Both the position numbers and the translations under genes were made by a program. Below are positions 9,132 through 17,125 of a DNA stretch of 64,000 bases, one piece after another. Each line of letters opens with the position of its first letter. Position 1 is the first letter of the stretch. Below the pieces are notes generated by a model. It did not search any database, was not told where the DNA came from, and saw nothing but the letters and a program-made list of their open reading frames with translations. Origin of the DNA: Clostridium minihomine (GTDB lineage: Bacteria > Bacillota > Clostridia > Oscillospirales > Acutalibacteraceae). The stretch spans positions 62,001 to 126,000 of the forward strand of contig NZ_OEQH01000005.1 in assembly GCF_900240385.1 (NCBI RefSeq). The letters run 5' to 3'.

Positions 9132-9745
9132 TGTGGGTCTATGAAAAACGACTGCAATACCCAGTGAAGATCAAAAACCCTAATCCGGCATTGGCCAAAA
9201 TCATTATCACTCAATACGGAGGGCCTGACGGAGAATTGGGAGCCTCTTTGCGTTACTTGAGCCAACGGTTTACCATGCCCTATCCCGAGCTAAAAGCGAT
9301 ATTGACAGATATAGGAACCGAGGAGCTGGGCCATTTAGAGATGGTTGGAACCATTGTGTACCAACTGACGCGGAACCTGACGCCGGAACAGCTGAAAGAG
9401 GCTGGGTTCGATGCGTATTTTGTGGATCATACCACGGGCATTTATCCGGTTGACGCCAGCGGCGTCCCGTTTTCCGCTTCCACTTTTGCGGTTAAGGGAG
9501 ATCCGATTACCGATTTGCACGAAGATTTAGCAGCAGAACAAAAAGCACGCACTACCTATGATAATATTCTCAGATTCTGCGATGATCCGGATGTGATTGA
9601 TCCCATCCGTTTTCTTCGGCAGCGCGAAGTGGTTCACTATCAGCGTTTCGGCGAAACAAACCATACAAAAGGAAACATACCTTTGAGCGGACGAAAAATC
9701 TGGCGGAAGCTCCTGCTATTATTCGCCAGATGTGCTATAATATAA
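9131..9745 (+). CDS. cotJC: CotJC manganese catalase-like coat protein, 5' part interrupted by an intervening element
   Basis: Residues 1-175 are a normal CotJC of the manganese-catalase family. The di-metal ligand candidates are present: E35, E65/H68 in TEELGHLEM, E136 in LAAEQKA, and E166/H169 in REVVHYQRFGE. After RFGE (9655) homology stops. The frame then runs through 29 unrelated residues (TNHTKGNIPLSGRKIW...) to a stop at 9743-9745, giving a 204-residue chimera. The true C-terminus is found at 18668-18760, next to a serine recombinase. Joining the two cores gives a 201-codon gene. In this arrangement the gene is therefore split, and a functional product probably requires excision of the 9-kb element in sporulating cells. 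Confidence 0.9.
   Translation: MWVYEKRLQYPVKIKNPNPALAKIIITQYGGPDGELGASLRYLSQRFTMPYPELKAILTDIGTEELGHLEMVGTIVYQLTRNLTPEQLKEAGFDAYFVDHTTGIYPVDASGVPFSASTFAVKGDPITDLHEDLAAEQKARTTYDNILRFCDDPDVIDPIRFLRQREVVHYQRFGETNHTKGNIPLSGRKIWRKLLLLFARCAII
9644..9684 (+). other. attL of the cotJC element
   Basis: The core CGTTTCGGCGAA (9644-9655) still reads as RFGE of CotJC. Inside the element, 11 nt farther on, is an imperfect palindrome AAAAGG-N7-CCTTT (9667-9684). The same type of motif occurs beside the right core, so these may be recombinase arm sites. Confidence 0.7.
9733..9741 (+). promoter_or_regulatory. Extended -10 promoter for the ABC-F gene inside the element
   Basis: TGCTATAAT (9733-9741) is a perfect extended -10. 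It lies in the chimeric 3' tail of the interrupted cotJC frame and 35 bp upstream of the ABC-F start. No clear -35 is seen, which is acceptable for an extended -10. Confidence 0.6.
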
Positions 9746-9775
9746 AATAGAAATGCAAACGAAAAGGAGCAATTC

Positions 9776-11557
9776 ATGCTATTATCCGCAGAAAAAATTT
9801 CAAAAAATTATGGGATGAAGCAACTGTTGCAGGATGTTTCGCTGTATCTAAATGAAGGAAATCGAGTTGGCATCATCGGAATCAACGGTACGGGCAAAAG
9901 CACTCTGCTGAAAATTCTTGCTGGTGTGGAGCCGCCGGATCAAGGCTCTATTGCAACCAACCCCAATATACAGTTGTCTTATCTTCCGCAAAACCCGCCC
10001 ATCCAAGATGACTATACCGTTTTGGAACAGGTTTTTGCAGAGTTCCCCGCGCAGTTTCGCGATTTGAAAGAATACGAAGCAAAGTCGATGCTGACACGCC
10101 TGGGAATTACCGATTATGAAGCAAAAATGGGGACGCTGTCAGGCGGGCAGCGCAAACGGGTGGCCCTTGCTACCGCACTGATTCACCCGGCTGATATTCT
10201 GATTTTGGATGAGCCCACCAACCATCTGGACAGTGACATGGTTTCTTGGCTGGAGCAGCACTTGCGCCGGTTTAGCGGCGGCCTTATCATGGTGACCCAT
10301 GACCGGTATTTTCTGGAGCGGGTGGTAACCCATATCGTTGAGTTATCTCACAGCAAGCTCTATACTTATGAGGCAAATTACTCTAAATATCTGGAACTCA
10401 AGAGTCAGCGAGAAGAGATGATGGTGGCCAGCGAACGCAAGCGTCAGGCCGTTCTGCGCAGGGAATACCAGTGGATCATACGGGGCGCCAAAGCGCGCAG
10501 CACGAAGAGCCGCAGCCGGATTGACCGCTATGAGGCGCTCAAGGCTCAAACCACGCAGGAAGAAGACGACACAGTTCAAATCTCTAATTTATCCAGCCGT
10601 TTGGGGAAAAAGATCATCGAGCTTTCCGGGGTTACGAAATCCTTTGATGACCGCACACTCATTCGGGATTTTTCTTATCTTTTGGAACGGGAGGACCGCA
10701 TTGGAATCGTTGGCAGAAATGGTGTGGGAAAGTCCACTTTGCTCAATTTGATTGCAGGCAAGTTTTTGCCGGATGCCGGAACAATTGAGGTGGGCGCTAC
10801 TGTTCAAATCGGCTATTTTTCACAGGAATCCCGGGAATTGGATCCGAATCAAAGGGTATTTGATTTTATCTGTGACATTTCGAATGAAGTCAAAACGTCT
10901 GAAGGAACTTTTTCTGCCTCTCAGATGCTGGAGCGGTTTTTGTTTTCTTCTGATTTGCAGTATTCTTTAATTGGAAGGTTAAGCGGCGGCGAACGCCGGC
11001 GCCTTTATCTGCTAAGCATTTTGATGCAGGCCCCCAATGTTTTGTTGTTGGACGAACCCACCAACGATTTGGATATTGAAACGCTGACGATTTTAGAGGA
11101 ATATCTCGAATCTTTTGCCGGCCCGGTAATAGCGGTATCTCATGACCGTTATTTTCTGGACAAGGTGGCCAGCGATATTTTTGAGATCAATGAAAACGGC
11201 ACGATTCTAAGATATTCAGGGAACTACAGTGACTATGAAGAAAATCGAAAAATAGAACAGCAGCAGGCTGCCCCAAAAAAGGAAGCCTCTGCGCAAAAGG
11301 GAGCACCGAAAAAGCCACAGAAGCTAAAGTTCTCTTTTAAAGAGCAGCGAGAGTATGAAACCATAGACGATGATATTGCCGCACTGGAAGAAAAAATTGC
11401 AGAGTGCGGGAGCGAAATCGTCAAAGCCGCCAGCGATTATGTTCAGCTGCAAACACTGATGGAACAAAAGGCAGATTTGGAAGTGGAACTGGATGACAAA
11501 ACAGAGCGATGGGTTTATCTGAATGAGTTAGCAGAAAAAATCCGTTTGCAGAAATAA
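9776..11557 (+). CDS. ABC-F family ATPase (Uup-like)
   Basis: A 593-residue soluble protein with two ABC ATPase domains and no membrane segments. Domain 1 has Walker A GINGTGKST (35-43), LSGGQ and LILDEPTNHLD. Domain 2 has GRNGVGKST, LSGGE and LLLDEPTNDLD. A charged linker lies between the domains. The C-terminus (about 490-593) is a lysine/glutamate-rich coiled coil like that of Uup. ABC-F proteins act on ribosomes, in translation factor or antibiotic protection roles. The Uup-type tail favours a housekeeping translation/DNA-related role. AAAAGGAG precedes the ATG. It is the first gene inside the cotJC element and is carried as cargo. Confidence 0.9.
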   Translation: MLLSAEKISKNYGMKQLLQDVSLYLNEGNRVGIIGINGTGKSTLLKILAGVEPPDQGSIATNPNIQLSYLPQNPPIQDDYTVLEQVFAEFPAQFRDLKEYEAKSMLTRLGITDYEAKMGTLSGGQRKRVALATALIHPADILILDEPTNHLDSDMVSWLEQHLRRFSGGLIMVTHDRYFLERVVTHIVELSHSKLYTYEANYSKYLELKSQREEMMVASERKRQAVLRREYQWIIRGAKARSTKSRSRIDRYEALKAQTTQEEDDTVQISNLSSRLGKKIIELSGVTKSFDDRTLIRDFSYLLEREDRIGIVGRNGVGKSTLLNLIAGKFLPDAGTIEVGATVQIGYFSQESRELDPNQRVFDFICDISNEVKTSEGTFSASQMLERFLFSSDLQYSLIGRLSGGERRRLYLLSILMQAPNVLLLDEPTNDLDIETLTILEEYLESFAGPVIAVSHDRYFLDKVASDIFEINENGTILRYSGNYSDYEENRKIEQQQAAPKKEASAQKGAPKKPQKLKFSFKEQREYETIDDDIAALEEKIAECGSEIVKAASDYVQLQTLMEQKADLEVELDDKTERWVYLNELAEKIRLQK

Positions 11558-11595
11558 TCAGAATCCGGTTCGAACTGTTTGGGTGGGGGATTTTA

Positions 11596-11871
11596 GTGAA
11601 AGCGGAGAATACCACACAATATTATGCCTATATGCTGCGCTGTGCCGACGGCACCATCTACAGCGGCTACACCACGGATCCAAACCGCCGCACGGCTCTG
11701 CACAACAAAGGGAAGGGCGCAAAATATACGCGCTCCCGCCTGCCGGTGGAACTGGTTTTTGTAGAACGCTGCGCAACAAAAAGGGAAGCGCTTCAGCGGG
11801 AAGCAGCCCTAAAAAGATTGAGCCGCGGCGAGAAATTATCTCTTATTGAGCAGGGCAATGGTTCCTTTTAG
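11596..11871 (+). CDS. GIY-YIG nuclease family protein (UPF0213)
   Basis: A 91-residue stand-alone GIY-YIG domain: YYAYMLRCADGTIYSGYTTD carries the Y-Y/G-Y pair, followed by the arginine in DPNRRTALHN and a C-terminal Glu/Asn segment. This is the YhbQ/UPF0213 family, whose cellular substrate is uncertain. The start is GTG at 11596 with GGGTGGGGGA just upstream. It lies 38 bp after the ABC-F gene, probably in the same transcript, and is followed by a strong terminator. Confidence 0.87.
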   Translation: MKAENTTQYYAYMLRCADGTIYSGYTTDPNRRTALHNKGKGAKYTRSRLPVELVFVERCATKREALQREAALKRLSRGEKLSLIEQGNGSF

Positions 11872-11940
11872 CGTTTGAAAGAGCTTCTTGCAGAATGAAT
11901 AAAATTCACTTTTCACCTTGATACGTTTTAAAAACAAAGA

Positions 11941-11990
11941 AAAAAGCACCCCGATTGTAACGTAACATTTACAATCGGGGTGCTTTTTCA
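11941..11990. terminator. Bidirectional intrinsic terminator
   Basis: A 20-bp perfect stem (11941-11960 with 11969-11988; arm AAAAAGCACCCCGATTGTAA) with A/T runs on both sides. It separates the GIY-YIG gene from the convergent transporter gene. Confidence 0.93.
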
Positions 11991-12063
11991 TATGACAATG
12001 CATTTTGTACCGGATAGGAGGTAACATGATGCAAATTTGGAATGTAGTTTTTTTGATTCTTGC

Positions 12064-12630
12064 TTAGAGCGGGAGCACCGTTTTGCCAAATTCATTGTTG
12101 ACCACATTGGCCATTGCGGTGTAAATGGCGCTCAGTCCGCAGAAAATTCCCACCCAGCCGGCCATCAATTTAATTGGGGCACTGCCGGTAAAGTCACCGA
12201 TGGACAACAGGAAAAACAAAATGGCAAGAGATAAAAAGACAACCCGTGATGCAACATTGTGCTTTAATGTGCCGATAAACATAAAGGTTGTGAAAATACC
12301 CCACAGCAGCAGATAGAACCCCATAGAAATTTCGTCGGCAGCGGTGCTGTGAAATGGGTTGATCCAAATGAAAATAAGCGACCACCAAAACAAGCCATAA
12401 GCTGTGAATGCGGTAGCGCCAAAGGTGTTTTTGCATTGGAACTCCATAATGCCGGCGATAATCTGTGCCAATCCGCCCAGTGCGAATCCCATTGCGATGA
12501 CTACAACGGAAAGCGGAATAATTTCTGCATTATGCAAATTGAGCAATACAGTCGTCATTCCAAATCCCAGCAGTCCCAAAGGCCCCGGATTCGCGTGTTT
12601 GATTTCTTTTTTTGTTGTTTCTAGTTCCAC
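12064..12630 (-). CDS. GPR1/FUN34/YaaH family acetate transporter
   Basis: A 188-residue membrane protein with six predicted transmembrane helices. It carries the family signature NPGPLGLLGFGMTT near the N-terminus and FGATAFTAYGLFWWSLIFIW in the middle. Homologues (SatP/YaaH) exchange acetate or succinate with protons across the cytoplasmic membrane. The start is GTG at 12630 with GAAGGGGA upstream. It is a single-gene unit convergent with the ABC-F/GIY-YIG unit and is carried inside the intervening element. Substrate is inferred from the family. Confidence 0.88.
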   Translation of the reverse strand: MELETTKKEIKHANPGPLGLLGFGMTTVLLNLHNAEIIPLSVVVIAMGFALGGLAQIIAGIMEFQCKNTFGATAFTAYGLFWWSLIFIWINPFHSTAADEISMGFYLLLWGIFTTFMFIGTLKHNVASRVVFLSLAILFFLLSIGDFTGSAPIKLMAGWVGIFCGLSAIYTAMANVVNNEFGKTVLPL

Positions 12631-13266
12631 AATGATTCCCCTTCAACATGATTTGTCTGTATCACCATAAAGAATCGGAGCACTTTTCCCTGAGCAGGTT
12701 CCGTGTGCTGATTCATTATGCTTTATAAAAAGAGCAAGAGCACGATTTAACACCTTCATAAAAACGCATCGCGCAGATGTTCCCAATCACTTGTGGAACA
12801 CAATAGGGTGTTTTTGTATTGCCGCAGGCTATCGACAAAAAAGCTGTTTTTCCTGGCTTTTCCGGCAAACGTCCTTCCATTATATCGTCCGAAAATGTTC
12901 TTGTAAAGGGATTATGATACTTTTCTTGCTTTGTCTGTTTTTTCCAATGGTTTCCCCGTAATAGTTAAAAAAATAGCAATTGTGGAAGATGAAGACTAAG
13001 AGAATCATGGCTTCAACCACAGGCGATAAAAACTGGTTCTTGTGAAAGATCTTTGGTACTTTGCAAGTGTTTGAGGAACATGAAACAAGCGAAAAATGAT
13101 GGGAGCATTTGTTTCCGGGTGAGTGTGGAGCTTCCCCAAATTAAAATCGGGTGATTTAGAAACGGTTTCTTTTCAAAAGAAAGTGAAAGGAACGGGGCAT
13201 TGCTGACCGGCGAAAGGGAACAGGTTGTTTGTGGCAGACAGCGATTCCGAACAGCTTATTTGGAAT
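12631..13266. other. Gene-free stretch inside the element
   Basis: About 640 bp with no coding frame that looks real on either strand. It holds the upstream region of the transporter gene and otherwise nothing I can identify. It may be decayed cargo. Confidence 0.5.
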
Positions 13267-13276
13267 TAAAAACAAA

Positions 13277-13301
13277 AAAAGAGAGCATAATACTCTCTTT
13301 T
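13277..13301 (-). terminator. Terminator of the small unknown gene
   Basis: The stem AAAAGAGAG (13277-13285) pairs with 13293-13301. On the minus strand it is followed by a run of T. Confidence 0.75.
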
Positions 13302-13312
13302 GACTGCAAATA

Positions 13313-13744
13313 TTAATCCAACGGGGCATAAAAGAATGTGGTGTTATCCACGATTTGACACCATTTTTGATGTTCCAATACATGAATAATATCGCTTCGC
13401 TTTACGCCTTTTCCCATTGCCTTGGTGATATCGGTAATGCGGATCAGTTGATTTGCATTCTGTTGAAAAACAACCAATAGCCGATCCCTAAGATCATCTG
13501 TATTTGGGGTTGTTTTTGCTTTGGCCGGTTTGGTGCCGCTCAAACATTCCGGGTGTTTTTTAAGATAGAGAACATAAAGTGCTTTGATACGGCTCAGCAG
13601 TGCGGGAGAAATACCGGTAAGCTCCGGCAGTTCTTCAAATCGGCAGTTTACCAGGTCTTTCATCTGTTTATAGCTATGAAGCTCGCAATAGCGAAGAAAC
13701 GGGGAATAGCTATCGCTGTAATAAATTTGTGTAATTTCGTCCAT
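13313..13744 (-). CDS. Hypothetical protein, possible helix-hairpin/HTH type
   Basis: A 143-residue soluble protein I do not recognise. The N-terminal half (YCELHSYKQMKDLVNCRFEE followed by LPELTGISPALLSRIKALYV) looks like a helical hairpin DNA-binding fold similar to RNA-polymerase alpha-CTD-like modules. The C-terminal half (DITKAMGKGVKRSDIIHVLE) looks like a second winged-helix segment. The ATG at 13744 is chosen because AGGAAAGGG precedes it; an upstream in-frame extension has no ribosome site. It stands alone inside the cotJC element and has its own terminator. A DNA-binding role is only suggested. Confidence 0.6.
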   Translation of the reverse strand: MDEITQIYYSDSYSPFLRYCELHSYKQMKDLVNCRFEELPELTGISPALLSRIKALYVLYLKKHPECLSGTKPAKAKTTPNTDDLRDRLLVVFQQNANQLIRITDITKAMGKGVKRSDIIHVLEHQKWCQIVDNTTFFYAPLD

Positions 13745-14073
13745 GGAGTCAGCCCTTTCCTGTTTTATGACACGAGAAATAATTATACTCGGAATTTCAG
13801 GCAGATACAAGGCTTAATATTTCAAATGAGGCAATCACAAAGGAATTGTTTTTTATATGAATTCCGAATAGAACAGGACTTTAGCCTGAATCAGGCGGTT
13901 TTAAAGCGTTAGTCGGCGTCGGATATCATGGTGAATAGAAAAAATATGTATCAAGATATAAAATAAAAAGTTTAGTAAGATAAAACAAAATCAGCGCTTA
14001 TTGGTTTATCTTCAAGAAAAATCGCACGGCGCGGATTTTTGCCCTTGTCTTTTTCTTTTCGCCTTTATCTTCT
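13745..14073. other. Intergenic region upstream of tex
   Basis: AT-rich non-coding stretch between divergent genes. Apart from the tex promoter at its right end I see no structured element. Confidence 0.5.
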
Positions 14074-14102
14074 TTTACAGTGCTGCAACTTTGTGGTAAA
14101 AT
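14074..14102 (+). promoter_or_regulatory. Promoter of tex
   Basis: TTTACA (14074-14079), a 17-bp spacer and TAAAAT (14097-14102), with TGG just before the -10. Confidence 0.7.
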
Positions 14103-14137
14103 GAATTTAACATTCAGCTTTAATGAAGGAGTTTCAG

Positions 14138-16300
14138 ATGGAAAGCATTGTAAGCATACTCGCAAGAGAACTGAACAAGCGAGAAGAGCACGTTAAAAAT
14201 GTGATAGACCTGATCGATGAAGGAAATACCATTCCCTTTATCGCACGTTACCGGAAAGAAATGCATGGAACGATGGACGACACCGTGCTTCGTGACTTGG
14301 CGGACAGGCTTACCTATCTGCGAAATCTGGAAGCTCGCCGTGAAGAGGTAAAAAAAGCGATTGAAGCACAGGAAAAGCTGACCGAAGAGCTTACAGCCCA
14401 AATCGATGCTGCCCAAACACTGGCAGAAGTCGAAGACCTTTATCGTCCCTATAAGCAAAAACGCCGCACCCGCGCGACCATTGCCAAAGAAAAAGGGCTG
14501 GAGCCGCTGGCGATGACGCTTTTGGAGCAGCGCAGGGATTTGCCCGATATCAAAAAGCTGGCCGAAGATTATGTGGATGCTGAAAAAGGAGTCGAGAATG
14601 CCGAGGATGCACTTGCTGGTGCATCGGACATTGTGGCAGAAATTGTGGCGGATAGCGCCGAGATCCGCCGCCTTTTGCGAGATCTGATTCTGAAAAAGGG
14701 AATTTTAACAGCCAGTGCCGAAAAAGAAGAAGATTCGGTATACAGTCTGTATTACCAGTTTCAGCAGCCGATTTCCCGGCTTCAAGGGCACCAGATTCTG
14801 GCCATAAACCGGGGCGAGAAGGAAGGATACCTGAAGGTTTCAGTCGAGATAGAACGGCAATTGGCTTTGGGATTGATTTGGAATAGAACGAGAAAACCTG
14901 GCTCCAGCGCATCAGAGTTCATTCAGAATGCGGCGGAAGACGGATATGACCGCCTGTTGTTCCCGTCTATGGAACGGGAGGTGCGCACTGCCTTGACAGA
15001 AACGGCGTCTGATGGAGCCATACACAATTTTGCTATTAACTTAAAGCCTCTTTTGATGCAGCCGCCGGTTAAGGGCCACGTGACGATGGGTCTTGACCCG
15101 GGGTATCGAAATGGATGCAAGGTTGCTGTGGTGGACGGCACAGGTAAGGCATTGGATACCGCTGTGGTGTATCCCACCTATGGGGAACGCCAGAAAAATG
15201 AGGCCATCGCCGCTTTGGAAAAGCTGATTCACAAACACAAAGTCGAGCACATTGCCATTGGAAACGGTACGGCTTCGCGGGAGACAGAGCAAATGACCTG
15301 TGAGCTAATTGCCCGCACGCCGGGCGTTAGCTATATGATTGTCAACGAGGCGGGGGCGTCGGTCTATTCCGCATCTAAGCTGGCAGCAGAGGAATTTCCG
15401 CAGTACGATGTTAATTTGCGGTCTGCCATATCCATTGCGCGCAGGATGCAAGATCCGCTGGCGGAGCTTGTTAAGATTGACCCGAAGGCCATCGGTGTAG
15501 GGCAGTACCAGCATGATATGCCGCAAAAAAGGCTGGATGAAACACTGTCTGGTGTGGTTGAGGACTGTGTTAACGCGGTGGGGGTCGATTTAAACACCGC
15601 TTCGCCTTCTTTGCTGCAGCAGGTTTCCGGATTAAGCAGCAGAACGGCAAAAAACATTGTGGTTTATCGGGAAGAAAACGGAACATTCACGTCGCGCAGG
15701 CAACTGTTAAAAGTGCCCAAGCTGGGCCCCAAGGCATATGAGCAATGTGCCGGATTTTTGCGTGTGTCTGAAAGCAAGTCTGTGCTGGATAATACGGGTG
15801 TGCATCCTGAAAGCTATGCGGCCGCAGAAAAACTGATTTCACTGTGCAGATATACACTGCGGGATGTGGCCGACGGAACGCTTCAGGAGCTGCCGGAGCG
15901 AGTGAAAAACTATGGCGAAGCCAAAATAGCAGAAGAGTGTGCAGTGGGCGTCCCGACACTCCGGGACATTGTAAAAGAGCTTTTGAAGCCCGGCCGTGAT
16001 CCGCGTGACGAGCTGCCGCCTGCTTTGCTGCGCACAGATATTCTGGATATGAAAGATTTGGCAGCGGGGATGGTGTTGACCGGAACCGTGCGAAATGTGA
16101 TTGACTTTGGTGCATTTGTCGATATCGGCGTGCATCAGGACGGATTGGTGCATATTTCAGAGATTGCAGACAAATTTATCCGCCACCCCTCTGAAATGGT
16201 ATCTGTGGGGGACATCGTTCAGGTGGTTGTTTTGGATGTGGACACGAAGAAAAAACGCATCTCTCTTTCTATGAAGCAGGTCAAAGACGCTCAAAAATAA
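14138..16300 (+). CDS. tex: Tex family RNA-binding transcription accessory protein
   Basis: A 720-residue Tex protein: N-terminal helical HTH-like region (residues 1-190), YqgF/RNase-H-like domain (MGLDPGYRNGCKVAVVDGTG, about 317-450), helix-hairpin-helix domains (VGVDLNTASPSLLQQVSGLS) and a C-terminal S1 RNA-binding domain (GMVLTGTVRNVIDFGAFVDI, GLVHISEI). Tex binds nucleic acids and associates with transcription. It is conserved and normally chromosomal. The ATG at 14138 is chosen because the AAGGAG at 14126-14131 lies 6 nt upstream. An in-frame ATG at 14123 overlaps that site. It is housekeeping-like cargo inside the intervening element. Confidence 0.93.
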   Translation: MESIVSILARELNKREEHVKNVIDLIDEGNTIPFIARYRKEMHGTMDDTVLRDLADRLTYLRNLEARREEVKKAIEAQEKLTEELTAQIDAAQTLAEVEDLYRPYKQKRRTRATIAKEKGLEPLAMTLLEQRRDLPDIKKLAEDYVDAEKGVENAEDALAGASDIVAEIVADSAEIRRLLRDLILKKGILTASAEKEEDSVYSLYYQFQQPISRLQGHQILAINRGEKEGYLKVSVEIERQLALGLIWNRTRKPGSSASEFIQNAAEDGYDRLLFPSMEREVRTALTETASDGAIHNFAINLKPLLMQPPVKGHVTMGLDPGYRNGCKVAVVDGTGKALDTAVVYPTYGERQKNEAIAALEKLIHKHKVEHIAIGNGTASRETEQMTCELIARTPGVSYMIVNEAGASVYSASKLAAEEFPQYDVNLRSAISIARRMQDPLAELVKIDPKAIGVGQYQHDMPQKRLDETLSGVVEDCVNAVGVDLNTASPSLLQQVSGLSSRTAKNIVVYREENGTFTSRRQLLKVPKLGPKAYEQCAGFLRVSESKSVLDNTGVHPESYAAAEKLISLCRYTLRDVADGTLQELPERVKNYGEAKIAEECAVGVPTLRDIVKELLKPGRDPRDELPPALLRTDILDMKDLAAGMVLTGTVRNVIDFGAFVDIGVHQDGLVHISEIADKFIRHPSEMVSVGDIVQVVVLDVDTKKKRISLSMKQVKDAQK

Positions 16301-16542
16301 TGGTAAACTTTGTTTGCGGAGCGATTCTCTAACCAGAACTCATGTGGTGTTTTTTCAGCGAATGAATGGAAAGGAAAAATACCACGCCGGAGCTAAAAAT
16401 GGAAATAGTATTTTGCAAGGCTTTGCTCAATTTTGGAATCAAAATATTGATGTTGTATCGCCTTGGAATATGAGAATCGCCATCAAAGAGCACAAATCAT
16501 TGGAATCCGTTTGTGTGGGGAAGGCAAAGAACCTTCCCTGTG

Positions 16543-16580
16543 AAAGCCAGCGCTTATTAGGCGCTGGCTTTTTTGTCTTT
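16543..16580 (+). terminator. Intrinsic terminator downstream of tex
   Basis: AAAGCCAGCGC (16543-16553) pairs with 16561-16571 and is followed by TTTTTTGTC. A smaller hairpin (GGGAAGG/CCTTCCC) lies at about 16519-16538. Confidence 0.88.
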
Positions 16581-16877
16581 TGGGGGCTTATGCGAACCAC
16601 TGGCTTTCAGGGTGGTTTCGGATTGATAGCCTGATTGGTTATTTTACGTCATCCTTTTTTGGGCGGCAGTTGAGAAAACTTTTTTATCTAAGCCATTTTA
16701 CCGTGCTTTGTTTGTCCAAAATGGATTTTTGGATGCTGTCATTGTCATAGTGAAATTTGCCCCATTAGGGATAGCCGAAAAAATCCTGCCAAAGCGTTTC
16801 AGATGCCCATATCCGGACATACATTTTCGGACAGCCATTTGTCATAGAGTGGTAGTAACAAGGGGGGCTGGTACTCC
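16581..16877. other. Upstream region of the recombinase unit
   Basis: No gene. It contains two similar short motifs, ATTGTCATAGTG (from 16741) and TTTGTCATAGAGTGG (from 16839). The second includes CATAGAGT (16843-16850), which resembles a SigE -10 (CATAcanT) and sits 28 bp before the 54-codon gene. No good sigma-A promoter is seen. Confidence 0.4.
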
Positions 16878-17042
16878 ATGACAAACGGACCAACGTATGA
16901 AGAGACTGTGCAGCAGGTGACCTGCGGAGAAAAAATTGTTACTATTCGAAATTGGACACCGGTTTTCACAGCCCAGGAGCGTGAAAAAGTAAAATCAGAT
17001 ATTAACCGAACCCTTTATGAAGTCTTTTCAAAAATAGAGTGA
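16878..17042 (+). CDS. Small protein upstream of the serine recombinase
   Basis: A 54-residue soluble protein (MTNGPTYEETVQQVTCGEKI..., ending FSKIE). AAGGGGGGCTGG lies just before its ATG. Small proteins of this look often precede large serine recombinases in Clostridia genomes, as far as I remember. The function is not known. A role as a recombination directionality factor or recombinase partner is a reasonable guess because phage and skin-like systems need one for excision. It is separated from the recombinase by 83 bp, in the same orientation. Confidence 0.65.
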   Translation: MTNGPTYEETVQQVTCGEKIVTIRNWTPVFTAQEREKVKSDINRTLYEVFSKIE

Positions 17043-17125
17043 CATTGACGGAATACACAAAAACCGCAGAACCATTTATGGGCAACTGCCGATTTTGATT
17101 TTTCAGAGAGGGGAGGGAAGGTGTT

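Noticed and set aside
12026-12067. A 13-codon ORF with AGGAGG upstream
   Set aside because: Too short to support; it runs into the convergent transporter gene's 3' end.
16314-16634. A 106-codon open frame after tex
   Set aside because: It runs through the intrinsic terminator at 16543-16580, lacks a ribosome site and resembles nothing known.
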